Positions 53,249 to 62,468 are shown, counted from the stretch's first letter. The stretch is 64,000 nt of DNA from Prevotella melaninogenica ATCC 25845 (GCF_000144405.1 NC_014370.1:625501-689500); one strand, 5' to 3'. Program-made: numbers and translations. The notes: generated by a model not told the origin, from the letters alone.

Positions 53249-54319
53249 ATGATTATGGAATTAGAGTTAGAGCCTTTGCGACTTCCGAGCGACAAGGAAC
53301 GTCCATTAGTCATTGCAGGTCCCTGTTCGGCTGAAACAGAAGAACAAGTGATGTCTACGGCACGTAATCTTGCTGCCAAAGGGTGCCATATCTTCCGTGC
53401 TGGTGTATGGAAACCACGTACGAAACCGGGTGGTTTTGAGGGTAATGGAGAGATGGCTTTACCATGGATGCAGCGTGTAAAGGAAGAGACTGGTATGATG
53501 ATTTCAACCGAGGTGGCGACACCTGAGCATGTTGAAGTTGCTCTGAAATATGGTATGGATATTCTTTGGGTAGGTGCAAGAACATCTGCTAACCCCTTTG
53601 CTATGCAGGCTTTGGCTGATGCTTTGCAAGGAATAGATATCCCTGTCTTGGTAAAGAACCCTGTCAATCCTGACCTTGAACTGTGGATTGGTGCACTTCA
53701 AAGACTTAATCAAGCTGGCTTGAAACGTTTAGGAGTTATTCATCGAGGTTTCTCAAGCTATGAAAAGAAAATCTATCGAAATGCCCCTATGTGGCAGATT
53801 CCTATAGAGTTGCGTAGAAGAATACCAGGACTTCCTATAATCTGTGACCCAAGTCATATTGGTGGTCGTCGCGATTTAATAGCACCACTATGTCAGCAGG
53901 CTATGGACTTAGGCTTTGATGGTTTGATAGTAGAGAGTCATTGTACTCCAGAGAAGGCGTGGAGCGATGCAGAACAGCAGGTAACTCCTGATATTCTTGA
54001 TTATATTCTGTCTCTTTTGGTAGTGCGTGATCATGCCTCTACAACTGAAGGATTAAGATTACTTCGTACGCAAATAGACGAAATTGACAACTCTTTAATG
54101 GGACTTCTTGCCAAGCGTTTCCGCATTTGTCGTGAGATAGGAGCCTTTAAAAAAGAGCATAATATGACCATTCTTCAAGCTGGTAGATATAGTGAAATCC
54201 TCGAAAAGCGTGGCGCGCAAGCAAGTCTTTGCGGTATGGATGCCAACTTTGCAGCCCAGGTTTTTGAACTAATACATGAGGAGAGTGTACGTCAGCAGTT
54301 GGAGGTTGTGAATAAGTAG
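53249..54319 (+). CDS. Bifunctional 3-deoxy-7-phosphoheptulonate synthase / chorismate mutase type II
   Basis: The 356-residue enzyme starts the shikimate pathway (PEP plus erythrose-4-phosphate to DAHP) and also converts chorismate to prephenate. The N-terminal barrel is of the KDPG/KDO8P-like DAHP synthase class: PLVIAGPCSAETEEQVM, FRAGVWKPRTKPGGFEG, GLKRLGVIHRGFSSYEKKIY, PIICDPSHIGGRRDLI, DGLIVESHCTPEKAWSD. The C-terminal about 90 residues (LRTQIDEIDNSLMGLLAKRF, EIGAFKKEHNM) are an AroQ-type mutase, probably giving feedback control. The start may be at 53249 or 53255 (second Met). Chorismate synthase is separately encoded at 60307. Confidence 0.95.
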   Translation: MIMELELEPLRLPSDKERPLVIAGPCSAETEEQVMSTARNLAAKGCHIFRAGVWKPRTKPGGFEGNGEMALPWMQRVKEETGMMISTEVATPEHVEVALKYGMDILWVGARTSANPFAMQALADALQGIDIPVLVKNPVNPDLELWIGALQRLNQAGLKRLGVIHRGFSSYEKKIYRNAPMWQIPIELRRRIPGLPIICDPSHIGGRRDLIAPLCQQAMDLGFDGLIVESHCTPEKAWSDAEQQVTPDILDYILSLLVVRDHASTTEGLRLLRTQIDEIDNSLMGLLAKRFRICREIGAFKKEHNMTILQAGRYSEILEKRGAQASLCGMDANFAAQVFELIHEESVRQQLEVVNK

Positions 54320-54496
54320 GGTGCTGTGTAGTGAGTGTAGATGAATAGTGATGAAGGTGGTTATTATGGTTTTATGTAGATATTGATGAAAAGGATACTG
54401 CTGACATGAAGGCGTATCAGACTAAATACGTAATCATGTGGCACGAGATATTGAGATAAAGAAATAGTAACTTACTTATCTATAAACCTGAAACTT

Positions 54497-55471
54497 ATGC
54501 GTATATTGTTAACTTTTTTCTTCTTGTTGAGTTCTTTTTTATCAGTAGCTCAAACTCGTTTGACGATCGTTGAACTCAATACCGAGAATTTGTTTGATAC
54601 TCGACACGATACTTTGAAGAATGATTATGAATTCTTACCAGACTCTCCTCGCCATTGGACACGTACGAAGTATTGGCAAAAACTGAATAGGATAGGGCAG
54701 ACAATCATTGCTTGTGGTGAAGATAGTAGTGGTTGGACACTGCCAGATATCGTAGGTTTATGCGAGGTAGAGAACGATAGTGTACTCTTTGACCTTACTC
54801 GTCGATCTTTGTTGCGTAAGGCTCGTTATGAATATGTGATGACAGCTTCGAATGATGCACGTGGTATAGATGTGGCGTTATTGTATTCTCCTTTTTCCTT
54901 CCGATTGATAAAAGCTGATACGATTCGTGTCATACCTATGAAGGAAATGCGCCCAACTCGAGATATTCTACATGTAGAAGGTGAAATAGAAAGCGGTGAT
55001 ACGCTACACGTTTTCCTACTTCATGCACCAAGTCGAATGGGTGGTGAACTTTATTCTCGTCCTTTTAGAATGCACGTAATGGAGCGATTGCGTAGTGCTA
55101 TAGACTCTCTTCGTAGTGCGTATACAGACCCGAAACTGTTAGTGATGGGCGACTTTAATGATTATGCAGATAGTCCTTCACTACAACTTGCGTACGAATA
55201 TGGATTGATTAATATATCTGCGGGAGTGCACGGACGTAATGGGGCGAAAGGAACTTATCGTTATCATGGAGAATGGGGAAGTCTGGATCAGATACTCGTA
55301 AGTGTAAACCTGCGTTCGTGGGTAACAGATTGTCGTATCAATGATGCGCCGTTTCTATTAGAAGAAGATACAAAATATGGCGGAGTAAAGCCCCGCCGTA
55401 ATTATAATGGTATGCGTTTTAATAATGGATTTAGCGACCATCTTCCACTTGTTCTGCGTCTCCAATATTAA
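54497..55471 (+). CDS. Exported endonuclease/exonuclease/phosphatase-family protein
   Basis: The 324-residue protein has a signal peptide (MRILLTFFFLLSSFLSVAQ) and all EEP-fold motifs: VELNTENLFDTRHD, VGLCEVENDS, ARGIDVALLY, VFLLHAPSRMG, LLVMGDFNDYADSPS and the C-terminal FSDHLPLVLRL with the catalytic His. Members hydrolyse phosphodiester bonds of DNA, RNA or phospholipids using a divalent metal. Being exported it may act as a nuclease for DNA scavenging; substrate is not determined. It has no close operon partner. Confidence 0.92.
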   Translation: MRILLTFFFLLSSFLSVAQTRLTIVELNTENLFDTRHDTLKNDYEFLPDSPRHWTRTKYWQKLNRIGQTIIACGEDSSGWTLPDIVGLCEVENDSVLFDLTRRSLLRKARYEYVMTASNDARGIDVALLYSPFSFRLIKADTIRVIPMKEMRPTRDILHVEGEIESGDTLHVFLLHAPSRMGGELYSRPFRMHVMERLRSAIDSLRSAYTDPKLLVMGDFNDYADSPSLQLAYEYGLINISAGVHGRNGAKGTYRYHGEWGSLDQILVSVNLRSWVTDCRINDAPFLLEEDTKYGGVKPRRNYNGMRFNNGFSDHLPLVLRLQY

Positions 55472-55481
55472 AATATACACA

Positions 55482-55905
55482 TTTTTTGTAAAATGTTTTC
55501 ATGCTGTCCAAAGCCAATATATGCTCTTTGGGCTTCTAAAAGACGCCTAATTGACTTGCAATAGGTGCCCTTTAAGACCTTTATTAACGCCCTTTTGAAG
55601 TCCAATTAAGCACCTTTTACTTTGCTACTTTATAACTAATTGATTTCTTTATGGTTACAAGCCTGGCTTTTATATGTGTTTTTGTCGTTATTTATGGATG
55701 TCTTATTTGAATTTATGTAATGATTTTTCAAATCATTATCTGTTGTTTTCAAAGTCTTAAAACAAAAAGTTTTTTAATGTCAGAGGATGATAATAGGATA
55801 GATAGATGACAGTCTTAGCCATATTTTGTTTAGTGAGTAACTTCGCTTCTTCCATTAAAGCAATACGAAAAGCGTCCGCACATTTAACGGAAGAACCATA
55901 TTTTA
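55482..55905 (-). repeat. Family A element, copy 6 (five 22-bp units, reversed, long form)
   Basis: On the minus strand units lie at 55598-55619, 55576-55597, 55554-55575, 55532-55553 and 55510-55531. The flank box ATGTAATGATTTTTCAAA is at about 55714-55731. The outer 120 bp (about 55780-55900, e.g. GTCAGAGGATGATAATAGGA and TTTGTTTAGTGAGTAAC) is the reverse complement of 62934-63050 in copy 7. It fills the convergent gap 55472-55964. Confidence 0.87.
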
Positions 55906-55964
55906 TAGCAGAAAAAGATGCAGAAAAGTATTGCCTTATTGCTAATTTATCACTGTTGTACTAC

Positions 55965-56747
55965 TTAGAATGATACACTAAGCCCAGCCTCTACGGTTGT
56001 ATAAGTCTTTCTAATTGGTACAATTGGTGCTGTGTCGTAGATGACACGGTAGGCACCATTAATTCCAATGTTTGGTGTAATATTATACTTTAAGTCTGCT
56101 GCGCCACCGAATCGTGCTTCCTTAAAGTAACTATCTGGCTTCGCCTGATGAATAGCTGTGGTTGTTAGTTCCCAGTGTTCGCCTAAATGCTGTTTGAAAC
56201 TTACTGATAGGTGACTTTTTATGCTACGACTATAAACATGTGATGGGACTGCATTAGGAGTTGGATCTTCCCATTTCTCAAATTCATAGAACATACCCGC
56301 TGATGCAAACATAAGATATTTTTCTTTGTTTATAATCCTATAGCGTGATAGTAAGCCAGTTGAAATCTTGTATTCCATTCCACGACTTTCTGCCCATTGT
56401 GACTCAGCATAAGGGTAAACCTCAAAAGCACGACTGAGGAGATAACGGTATTCTACGTGTACATATCCTCCACTTACCGTTACTTTCTTGCCGTAAGTTG
56501 AAAACTCCAACTTGTTTATTAAGTTGATAACACGCTTGTGCTTTATTAAGAGGTTGAGATTAGCGGTATTCTTGAGTGTGAGAACATTTTCCTTTTCTGT
56601 CTTAAAATCCAGTACAGGTAATAAAGTTCCTTGTATTGTTTTTGTACTATCTATATCTAATGTTAGATTCTCTGAAAAGAGCATTTGGGAGTATATTGGT
56701 AAATGAGCCAATAGTACCAATAGTGATAGAAGTATTTTCTTTTTCAT
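55965..56747 (-). CDS. Outer-membrane beta-barrel protein (DUF481-like)
   Basis: The 260-residue exported protein has a signal peptide (MKKKILLSLLVLLAHLPIYSQ). A beta-barrel body with alternating strands follows: LTLKNTANLNLLIKHKRVIN, YVHVEYRYLLSRAFEVYPYA, LMFASAGMFYEFEKWED, SHLSVSFKQHLGEHWELTTT, ending TVEAGLSVSF with terminal Phe. The layout, including YPYAESQWAESRG, recalls DUF481/YdiY-like outer-membrane proteins that report salt or envelope stress. Function is uncertain. No partner gene is obvious. Confidence 0.75.
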   Translation of the reverse strand: MKKKILLSLLVLLAHLPIYSQMLFSENLTLDIDSTKTIQGTLLPVLDFKTEKENVLTLKNTANLNLLIKHKRVINLINKLEFSTYGKKVTVSGGYVHVEYRYLLSRAFEVYPYAESQWAESRGMEYKISTGLLSRYRIINKEKYLMFASAGMFYEFEKWEDPTPNAVPSHVYSRSIKSHLSVSFKQHLGEHWELTTTAIHQAKPDSYFKEARFGGAADLKYNITPNIGINGAYRVIYDTAPIVPIRKTYTTVEAGLSVSF

Positions 56748-56850
56748 TATATGATATTTTTACGAGAGTAAAATGATGGTTTTTCGTAGAGACTATTAGT
56801 TATGAGGTAAAAAAGTATAGTTGTCTGTTAAACGGACTATACATAAGAGA

Positions 56851-56871
56851 GGACGCACAAAATGTGCGTCC
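56851..56871 (-). terminator. Hairpin downstream of the coiled-coil lipoprotein gene
   Basis: GGACGCACA (56851-56859) pairs perfectly with TGTGCGTCC (56863-56871) with a three-base loop, 29 bp past the stop of the minus-strand gene. TTTATTTTC on the plus side suggests it could also stop plus-strand transcription. Confidence 0.7.
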
Positions 56872-56899
56872 TTTATTTTCGATAATATTTTTGACGATA

Positions 56900-57319
56900 T
56901 TAATTGTTAACAAACTTGATACGTTTGTTAGAGTCATCAATCTTTGCCTGAAGCTTAGCAATCTTTCTTTCCATCTTGCTTAAAGTCTTCTGACTCTTAG
57001 CCAACTTCTTGTTGATAGACTTAGCTTCCTTCAGACGCTTGATAGTGGTCTTTGCATCCTTAACAGTGCTTGATGCGTTGGTTGTGCTGAATTCTGTTGT
57101 TGCTATATTTGCTTCAACATTGATGTCAGCAGCTTTCTTGCTGAGTTCGGCATTGTTTGCCTTCTCTTTTTCGTAATCTAACTGCAGTTTGTTTAACTCT
57201 GTAGTCATCTTGAGCACCTTCTGCTGTTCTTTCAGAGTGTCAATCTTTTCACTATTTAAAGAAGAGGCACAAGATACAAAAAACAACGTTATTAACCCTA
57301 AAAAAAATAATTTCTTCAT
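56900..57319 (-). CDS. Coiled-coil lipoprotein of unknown function
   Basis: The 139-residue lipoprotein has lipobox FFVSC (Cys17; MKKLFFLGLITLFFVSC). The remainder is nearly all helix with heptads: TLKEQQKVLKMTTELNKLQL, KTTIKRLKEAKSINKKLAKS, KTLSKMERKIAKLQAKI. The pattern resembles short envelope coiled-coil lipoproteins such as Lpp in shape but not in sequence. A consensus promoter lies upstream (57347-57378). Confidence 0.75.
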   Translation of the reverse strand: MKKLFFLGLITLFFVSCASSLNSEKIDTLKEQQKVLKMTTELNKLQLDYEKEKANNAELSKKAADINVEANIATTEFSTTNASSTVKDAKTTIKRLKEAKSINKKLAKSQKTLSKMERKIAKLQAKIDDSNKRIKFVNN

Positions 57320-57346
57320 ACTTGTTTTCTATTTAAATTAATTGTG

Positions 57347-57378
57347 CAAATGTATATAAAATATTGTTTATATGCAAA
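57347..57378 (-). promoter_or_regulatory. Promoter of the coiled-coil lipoprotein gene
   Basis: On the minus strand TTTG (57375-57378), 20 bp and TACATTTG (57347-57354) match the consensus. Confidence 0.7.
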
Positions 57379-57494
57379 AGATAATATGTAAAACCTTTCC
57401 TTTTATGTAGAAATATTGTTTTTTAACAACTATCTTTTGCGTTATTATCCATCTATAAGTCAGTTCTCTTGTTATCTGAAAGCCTAATATTTAC

Positions 57495-58361
57495 TTAGAT
57501 AGAATCAGCTTCCGCTGTCTTTTTCTTACTTTGTTTTGAGGGTTGATTATCTAAACCGATTTCATCCAGAAGACCATCCATAGCACTTCCCAAGAGTCCT
57601 TCGATGGCTGAGGTTGCAGGTGCAATGATGTTTTCCTGCAACATCTTCTGTGCTTTTTTCTTAAGTTGTTCCTTCATGTTGATTTCTTCTTTCTTGTAAT
57701 ACTGTTCTGCAGCTTCCCGAAGGTCATCTTCATCAACAGTAAAGATATGCCCGAAGACACCTAAAGATACGATATGATCTTTGCCATCGTAGTGTACCTT
57801 ACCTAATGAACATACAACATAGTTATCGACAGTGACGAGGTTATCAACAGCAGTCTCAATCACCTTACCTGCAAAGGCATTGCTGACTGTTTTGAAAGCA
57901 TTGTCGATGAAAGTGTTGCCTGTAAGATTATCGTTGTCATTTACAGCATCATTTACAGTAGTGGTGATAACGGTAGAGAGAACTTCCTTGTGTTGTTCTG
58001 TCTTTGGACAAGTAACAACCATCACTGCAACCAAGACAACTAATGTGAGCAAAATACCGATAAGACAACCAGTGTGACTCTTCTTCTTAGGTGCTGGTTG
58101 TGGCTGCTGAACTGCTTCTTGTTGTGCTGTTGGTATAATAGGTCTTGCCTCAACAAAAGGTATCTCTTCTGTTTTCTCTGTCTTATTGATAGATTCTTTG
58201 CTCTCAAAGAGTGTGCGAAGTTCTTCTATCTGGTCGGCAGGAACCCATTCTACACCATCTGTTGGCATTACTAAGGTTGTAGCATCCAATTTTCTTTCGG
58301 CTAATTCGTTGAGGCTATAAGGACCTCTCTTTTCTTCATTAATCTTGATATAGTATTCCAT
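57495..58361 (-). CDS. GYF_2-domain membrane protein of unknown function
   Basis: The start is set at 58361 (MEYYIKINEEKRGPYSLNEL), 20 codons inside the longest frame, since the GYF_2 domain begins here. The 288 residues are: GYF_2 domain (1-52, with GPYSLNELAERK and GVEWVPADQI), a Pro/Gln linker, one membrane helix (CLIGILLTLVVLVAVMVVTC, about 107-126) and an extracytoplasmic region. The latter holds VDNYVVCSLGKVHYDGKDHI and an acidic helix EDDLREAAEQYYKKEEINM. GYF_2 domains bind proline-rich peptides; ligand unknown. A variant promoter box CGAAGTTA is at 58441-58448. Confidence 0.78.
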   Translation of the reverse strand: MEYYIKINEEKRGPYSLNELAERKLDATTLVMPTDGVEWVPADQIEELRTLFESKESINKTEKTEEIPFVEARPIIPTAQQEAVQQPQPAPKKKSHTGCLIGILLTLVVLVAVMVVTCPKTEQHKEVLSTVITTTVNDAVNDNDNLTGNTFIDNAFKTVSNAFAGKVIETAVDNLVTVDNYVVCSLGKVHYDGKDHIVSLGVFGHIFTVDEDDLREAAEQYYKKEEINMKEQLKKKAQKMLQENIIAPATSAIEGLLGSAMDGLLDEIGLDNQPSKQSKKKTAEADSI

Positions 58362-58583
58362 TTTTATCTTTCTTTTATGGTAAAGGTGGAAATCCCTATT
58401 ATTTAGGTATCTATTAATCACTCTACCAGTTTGTTCGGTGCGAAGTTATATATTATTTCTGAACTGACAAAGGAGTTGCTTTCTTTTTTAATTTCTACAG
58501 ATGGCTTTATAGCTATAAAAGACTTGTTTTTAAGCTTTCTGTAAATAGAATTAATTGTTTCGTAGTTTTTTTTAGTCATCTTA

Positions 58584-58615
58584 TTTGTGAGTTAAGTATA
58601 AAAGACGTATTTTTG
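58584..58615 (+). promoter_or_regulatory. Promoter of the DUF421 gene
   Basis: TTTG (58584-58587), 20 bp and TATTTTTG (58608-58615), 54 bp before the start. Confidence 0.7.
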
Positions 58616-58669
58616 CAGCATCAAAAAGAATAAAAATTCAATTTATAGTAACAGCTTTAAGAACAAAAA

Positions 58670-59380
58670 ATGATTGAGTTTATTCAGCCTTATATAGGCA
58701 TTACCTTGAAACTTGTTACGGGTATGATAGGTATTTTGGCTTTTCTACGTATTACAGGAAAGGCTCAGATGGCACAGCTTACGCCACTTGATACCGTGAG
58801 TGCCTTTGTGATTGGTGCCTTGGTCGGTGGTGTCTTGTATAATCCTGATATGTCTATATGGCATATTCTCTTTGCTTTGGCAGTATGGACAGGCTTTAAT
58901 ATGCTCGTGCGCTTTGCTATGCGTTCTGCTCGTCTACGTCACATTATCAAGGGAGAGAGCGTTTTCCTTGTGAAGAATGGCGTTATTAACTTTAAGAATT
59001 TTAAGCGTAATAGCCTTGAAATGGAGCAGTTCCGTTTGCTATTAAGACAAAAGGGAATCTTCTCTATGTTTGAAGTTGAGGATGTTTTGTTTGAAGCAAA
59101 TGGTGCAGTGACAGTTCTACCAACCGGTAAGACAGCTGATTCATTCTTACTTGTTAACAATGGCGAGTTCGTAGCGAGTGGTCTTAAGCAGAGTGGTCGT
59201 TCACAGGCATGGGCATTACGCGTTATCAAGAAGAATGGTTTTAATGGTCCAGGAGAACTCTTCTGTATGGAATGGACACCGGGTACGGGTATTTACTTTG
59301 TTACTTACGATGGTCACGTTAAGCGTGGAGTGGTAGAAGTAGATGCTCACGAGATTGAACCAGACAACGCACAAGTATAA
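58670..59380 (+). CDS. DUF421 (YetF-like) membrane protein
   Basis: The 236-residue protein has three N-terminal hydrophobic helices (TLKLVTGMIGILAFLRIT, VSAFVIGALVGGVLY, WHILFALAVWTGFNMLV). The DUF421 cytoplasmic domain follows: KGESVFLVKNGVINFKNFKR, the LLRQKGIFSMFEVEDVLFEA segment that marks the family, and GAVTVLPTGKTADSF. A C-terminal extension of about 80 residues ends in an acidic tail. Function in Bacteroidota is unknown; YetF homologues in spore formers affect germination and membrane state. Terminator 59393-59428 follows. Confidence 0.88.
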   Translation: MIEFIQPYIGITLKLVTGMIGILAFLRITGKAQMAQLTPLDTVSAFVIGALVGGVLYNPDMSIWHILFALAVWTGFNMLVRFAMRSARLRHIIKGESVFLVKNGVINFKNFKRNSLEMEQFRLLLRQKGIFSMFEVEDVLFEANGAVTVLPTGKTADSFLLVNNGEFVASGLKQSGRSQAWALRVIKKNGFNGPGELFCMEWTPGTGIYFVTYDGHVKRGVVEVDAHEIEPDNAQV

Positions 59381-59392
59381 AAACTTAAGAGG

Positions 59393-59428
59393 AAAATAGT
59401 GATACGTGGCTTATGTATCACTATTTTT
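59393..59428 (+). terminator. Intrinsic terminator of the DUF421 gene
   Basis: AAAATAGTGATAC (59393-59405) pairs with GTATCACTATTTT (59415-59427), followed by further T. Confidence 0.9.
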
Positions 59429-59505
59429 ATATTAATTTTGGTGTGTTCAGAAAATATCTGTAGCGTATTAACGTTGATATTATAAAGCTGCGATTTACAT
59501 TCTGT

Positions 59506-59513
59506 TAGCTTTG
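59506..59513 (+). promoter_or_regulatory. -7 element of the nicotinamidase gene
   Basis: TAGCTTTG matches TAnnTTTG, 53 bp before the start. No clear -33 element. Confidence 0.5.
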
Positions 59514-59565
59514 TAATATATATAATGAAACTATTTGGTCTTATTGTTTAAAGGGACAATAAAAT

Positions 59566-60114
59566 ATGAAAAAGCTATTGTTAATAGTCGATCCACAAAT
59601 CGACTTTATTACAGGAACACTTCCTGTAGCAGGCGCAGCCGAGGCAATGGATGCGCTGGCAAAGTATGTAAAGGAAAAAGGTAATGAATATACCGTGAAG
59701 ATTGTTACAGCAGATTGGCATCCTTATCATCATAGTTCGTTTGCTGATGAGGGTGGAGTATGGCCACGTCATTGTGTACAACATTCTGTTGGAGCAGCTC
59801 TTTGGCAATCACTATTGGTTGCTCTTAATGAATCAAAGGGCGGCTTCACCTTATTATATAAGGGCGATAGCATAGAAAAGGATGAGTATTCTATCATGCA
59901 AAATGAAGCTTCTGCGGGTGTTCTCCATCAATTAATTAAGGCTTTGAAGATAGAACAGATAGATGTTTGTGGCTTGGCTGGAGATATCTGTGTACTGAAT
60001 ACTGCAAAGGATTTAAAGAACGTTATTGGTAGTACAAAGCTCAATGTACTTGAATCATATTCGCCTTCTTTGGACGGTGGAACGGCTTTAAGTGCTTTCA
60101 TTGCAAGCCTATAA
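59566..60114 (+). CDS. pncA: Nicotinamidase (isochorismatase-fold amidohydrolase)
   Basis: The enzyme deamidates nicotinamide to nicotinate for NAD salvage in the cytosol. The 182 residues show the catalytic Asp in LLIVDPQIDFITGTLPVAGA, the metal site in VTADWHPYHHSSF, the WPRHCVQHSVGA loop, the likely catalytic Lys in LYKGDSIEKDEYS, and the nucleophile Cys in VCGLAGDICVLNTAKD. All triad members (Asp, Lys, Cys) are visible. It is slightly shorter than E. coli PncA (213). It appears monocistronic; a hairpin TTAGCTCT/AGAGCTAA (60134-60167) follows. Confidence 0.88.
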   Translation: MKKLLLIVDPQIDFITGTLPVAGAAEAMDALAKYVKEKGNEYTVKIVTADWHPYHHSSFADEGGVWPRHCVQHSVGAALWQSLLVALNESKGGFTLLYKGDSIEKDEYSIMQNEASAGVLHQLIKALKIEQIDVCGLAGDICVLNTAKDLKNVIGSTKLNVLESYSPSLDGGTALSAFIASL

Positions 60115-60172
60115 CAAACGAGAAAAAGATAGGTTAGCTCTGTATTATTAAAATGAAATAGAGCTAAAACAA

Positions 60173-60256
60173 ATTAGAAGGAGTTAAGTCCATGTCTGCC
60201 TCCGCTACTATCTACAGAATGTAAGCGTGAGAAGATAAGAATTAACTCCTTCTAAT
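60173..60256. other. 15-bp perfect inverted repeat enclosing a 54-nt segment
   Basis: ATTAGAAGGAGTTAA (60173-60187) is the exact reverse complement of 60242-60256. The enclosed 54 nt is richer in GC (GTCTGCCTCCGCTAC). It lies between the convergent pncA and aroC genes and could be a bidirectional terminator or a small structured RNA. Confidence 0.7.
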
Positions 60257-60306
60257 ATGTTGTTTTATCACTGCTGTGGGAAGTAAGTCCTTACGAAAGA
60301 ATTTGT

Positions 60307-61395
60307 CTACAGTCTGTTAGTCTTACTTATCAGCAATGCGTCAAGTATTGTCATTGCAGCCATAGCCTCAACAATAGGGACTGCGCGAGGTAAGACACAA
60401 GGATCATGTCGGCCACGTACATCCATCGTTGTTGCCTCACCCTCTATGTTCACTGTCTGCTGTTCCATAAGTAGGGTTGCGACAGGTTTGAATGCAATAC
60501 GGAAGTAAACATCCTCTCCGTTACTGATTCCACCCTGTATGCCACCGCTATGGTTCGTTTCTACATTGCATCTTGGGTATTGCATACCATCGCCAGTTGG
60601 TAGGAAAGTGTCGTTTTGCTGGCTACCTCTCCATGAAGAACCAGCAAAGCCTTCACCATATTCAAAACCCTTCACAGCGTTGATACTAAGCATAGCAGCA
60701 CCTAATTGTGCATGAAGTTTTCCAAATTCTGGTTCGCCTAAGCCCACTGGACAGCCTTTGATAACGCAAGAAATAACGCCACCGATGGTGTCTCCTTCGC
60801 GCTTTACCTGTGCTATTAGGTTCTCCATCTCCTTTGCTTTTAATGGGTCGGGACAGCGAACTGGGTTTGACTCAATGAGATTTAAATCATATTTATGATA
60901 ATCTTTCTCAAGTAGAATGTCGCCCACTTGTGAAGTGTAGGCAGAGATACTGATACCCTGTTGGCGCAACACAAGTTTGGCTAAGGCTCCTGCTACGACA
61001 CGTGAAAGTGTAATGCGAGCAGACGCCCGACCGCCTCCACGATAGTCACGAATACCATATTTGCTGTAATATGTATAGTCGGCATGTGACGGACGAAAGA
61101 TGTCACGGATATTATCATAGTCCTTTGAATGTTGATTGGTATTGCGAACAAAAAAACCAATGGGCGCACCTGTTGACTTTCCCTCAAACACACCGCTTAG
61201 CAGTTCTACTTGGTCTGCTTCCTTTCTATCCGTTGTGATATTGCTTTGACCTGGTCGTCGACGTGCCAATTCACGCTGAATGAAGTCTGTGTCAATGGTT
61301 ACACCAGCTGGCATACCATCAACTATACCACCCACGGCAGCTCCGTGGCTTTCGCCGAAGGTGGTAAGTGTGAAGAGCTTTCCGAATGTATTCAT
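60307..61395 (-). CDS. aroC: Chorismate synthase
   Basis: AroC performs the last shikimate step, EPSP to chorismate, using reduced FMN. The 362 residues are standard length. Signatures are [20 protein letters not shown] at the start, [14 protein letters not shown], the [20 protein letters not shown] region, and [20 protein letters not shown] with [20 protein letters not shown]. It supplies chorismate to the chorismate mutase at 53249. It is followed downstream by the inverted repeat at 60173 and preceded by slyD on the same strand. Confidence 0.97.
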   Translation of the reverse strand: MNTFGKLFTLTTFGESHGAAVGGIVDGMPAGVTIDTDFIQRELARRRPGQSNITTDRKEADQVELLSGVFEGKSTGAPIGFFVRNTNQHSKDYDNIRDIFRPSHADYTYYSKYGIRDYRGGGRASARITLSRVVAGALAKLVLRQQGISISAYTSQVGDILLEKDYHKYDLNLIESNPVRCPDPLKAKEMENLIAQVKREGDTIGGVISCVIKGCPVGLGEPEFGKLHAQLGAAMLSINAVKGFEYGEGFAGSSWRGSQQNDTFLPTGDGMQYPRCNVETNHSGGIQGGISNGEDVYFRIAFKPVATLLMEQQTVNIEGEATTMDVRGRHDPCVLPRAVPIVEAMAAMTILDALLISKTNRL

Positions 61396-61529
61396 ACCAA
61401 AGTTCCTATGAATGATAATCGTGATGCGTGATTGATAGGAAAGAAAAGTATGTTGTAGACTTTCCTATTATCTCCTTACTCTTTATATGTTCCATTGTAA
61501 ATAGCTGGACGGGAGAGGGAGAATTTATA

Positions 61530-62132
61530 TTAATGACAGCCGCAGCAGCCTCCTTCTCCATCTTCATGGCCTCCGCAACCACAGCCACCTCCGTTGTCGC
61601 TACCGCAGCCTCCGCCACATCCACCACCACAGTGATGCTGATTCATTTGCTCAAAGAAGTCTTTTACTTCTTCTTCACTTGCCTCACGATTCTCGAAGAC
61701 ATGACCATAGAAAACAAGGTCCTTTCCTGCAAGAGGGTGGTTGAGGTCGATGGTTACTTTATCGTCTGATATGTCCAAAACCTTTCCTAAGAAGCGCTGA
61801 CCATTTTCGTTCTGCAAGGGAACGACTGCATCTTTATAGATGTTCTCAGTATCAAAAACTCCGTTAGGAGAGAAGGTAGCCTTGTCGAGAGCTAAAACAC
61901 TATTGTCATCATGCTCCCCATAAGCCTGCTCCTTAGTGAGAGAGAACTTGAAGTCTGCGTCTTTTTCAAACTTAACAATCTCCTGCTCAAAGGCTGGTAA
62001 CGCCATGTCGCAACCTGTATAGAGCTGCATTGGCTGCATATCTTCTGTCTTTTCGAGGAATTGCTCCTCACCATTTTCGATACTATATAGTTCGTAGCTG
62101 ACTACAACGAGTCGATGTTTATTATTCTCCAT
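61530..62132 (-). CDS. slyD: SlyD-like FKBP peptidyl-prolyl isomerase with metal-binding tail
   Basis: The 200-residue enzyme is a cytosolic prolyl isomerase/chaperone that also handles nickel or other metals. The FKBP part contains YELYSIENGEEQFLEKTED, YTGCDMALPAFEQEIVKFEK and the IF-domain insertion FSLTKEQAYGEHDDNSVLAL. The VTIDLNHPLAGKDLVFYGHV segment is the SlyD signature. After about residue 163 the protein ends in a roughly 37-residue tail almost wholly of His, Cys, Gly and acidic residues (HHCGGGCGGGCGSDNGG, ending GGCCGCH). The tail is Cys-rich rather than mainly His-rich as in E. coli. A TACCTTTG element (62171-62178) is the probable promoter. Confidence 0.93.
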   Translation of the reverse strand: MENNKHRLVVVSYELYSIENGEEQFLEKTEDMQPMQLYTGCDMALPAFEQEIVKFEKDADFKFSLTKEQAYGEHDDNSVLALDKATFSPNGVFDTENIYKDAVVPLQNENGQRFLGKVLDISDDKVTIDLNHPLAGKDLVFYGHVFENREASEEEVKDFFEQMNQHHCGGGCGGGCGSDNGGGCGCGGHEDGEGGCCGCH

Positions 62133-62170
62133 TGTTATTTTTATTAATCGATATTTATTATACGTATTTG

Positions 62171-62178
62171 CAAAGGTA
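62171..62178 (-). promoter_or_regulatory. -7 element of slyD
   Basis: CAAAGGTA is TACCTTTG on the minus strand, 39 bp before the slyD start. From 62179 to 62378 only AT-rich sequence is seen. Confidence 0.55.
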
Positions 62179-62378
62179 ATGATTTAAAACGGAATAAAAT
62201 CTGCTTAGTTACTGTTTTTTCTTTTGCGTACTACTATTATATATGGTTTATTAGGAAGGGTAGGGTCGTATCTATGTTTTTGTAACTGATATAAATCAAA
62301 TGCATTGATATGTGTCAAAAATATAAGCAAAAATTAATAATAAGTAACGAATAGTTATATTGAGTCCGAATAATCTTG

Positions 62379-62386
62379 TAACTTTG
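62379..62386 (+). promoter_or_regulatory. -7 element of the small exported protein gene
   Basis: TAACTTTG matches TAnnTTTG; the leader to 62469 would be about 75 nt. Confidence 0.55.
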
Positions 62387-62468
62387 CATTCATAATAAGG
62401 AAATTAATTACAGAATAAAAGATAATGATAAGTCTTTTAATAAGACTTTAAATAATTAAGAAAGGATA

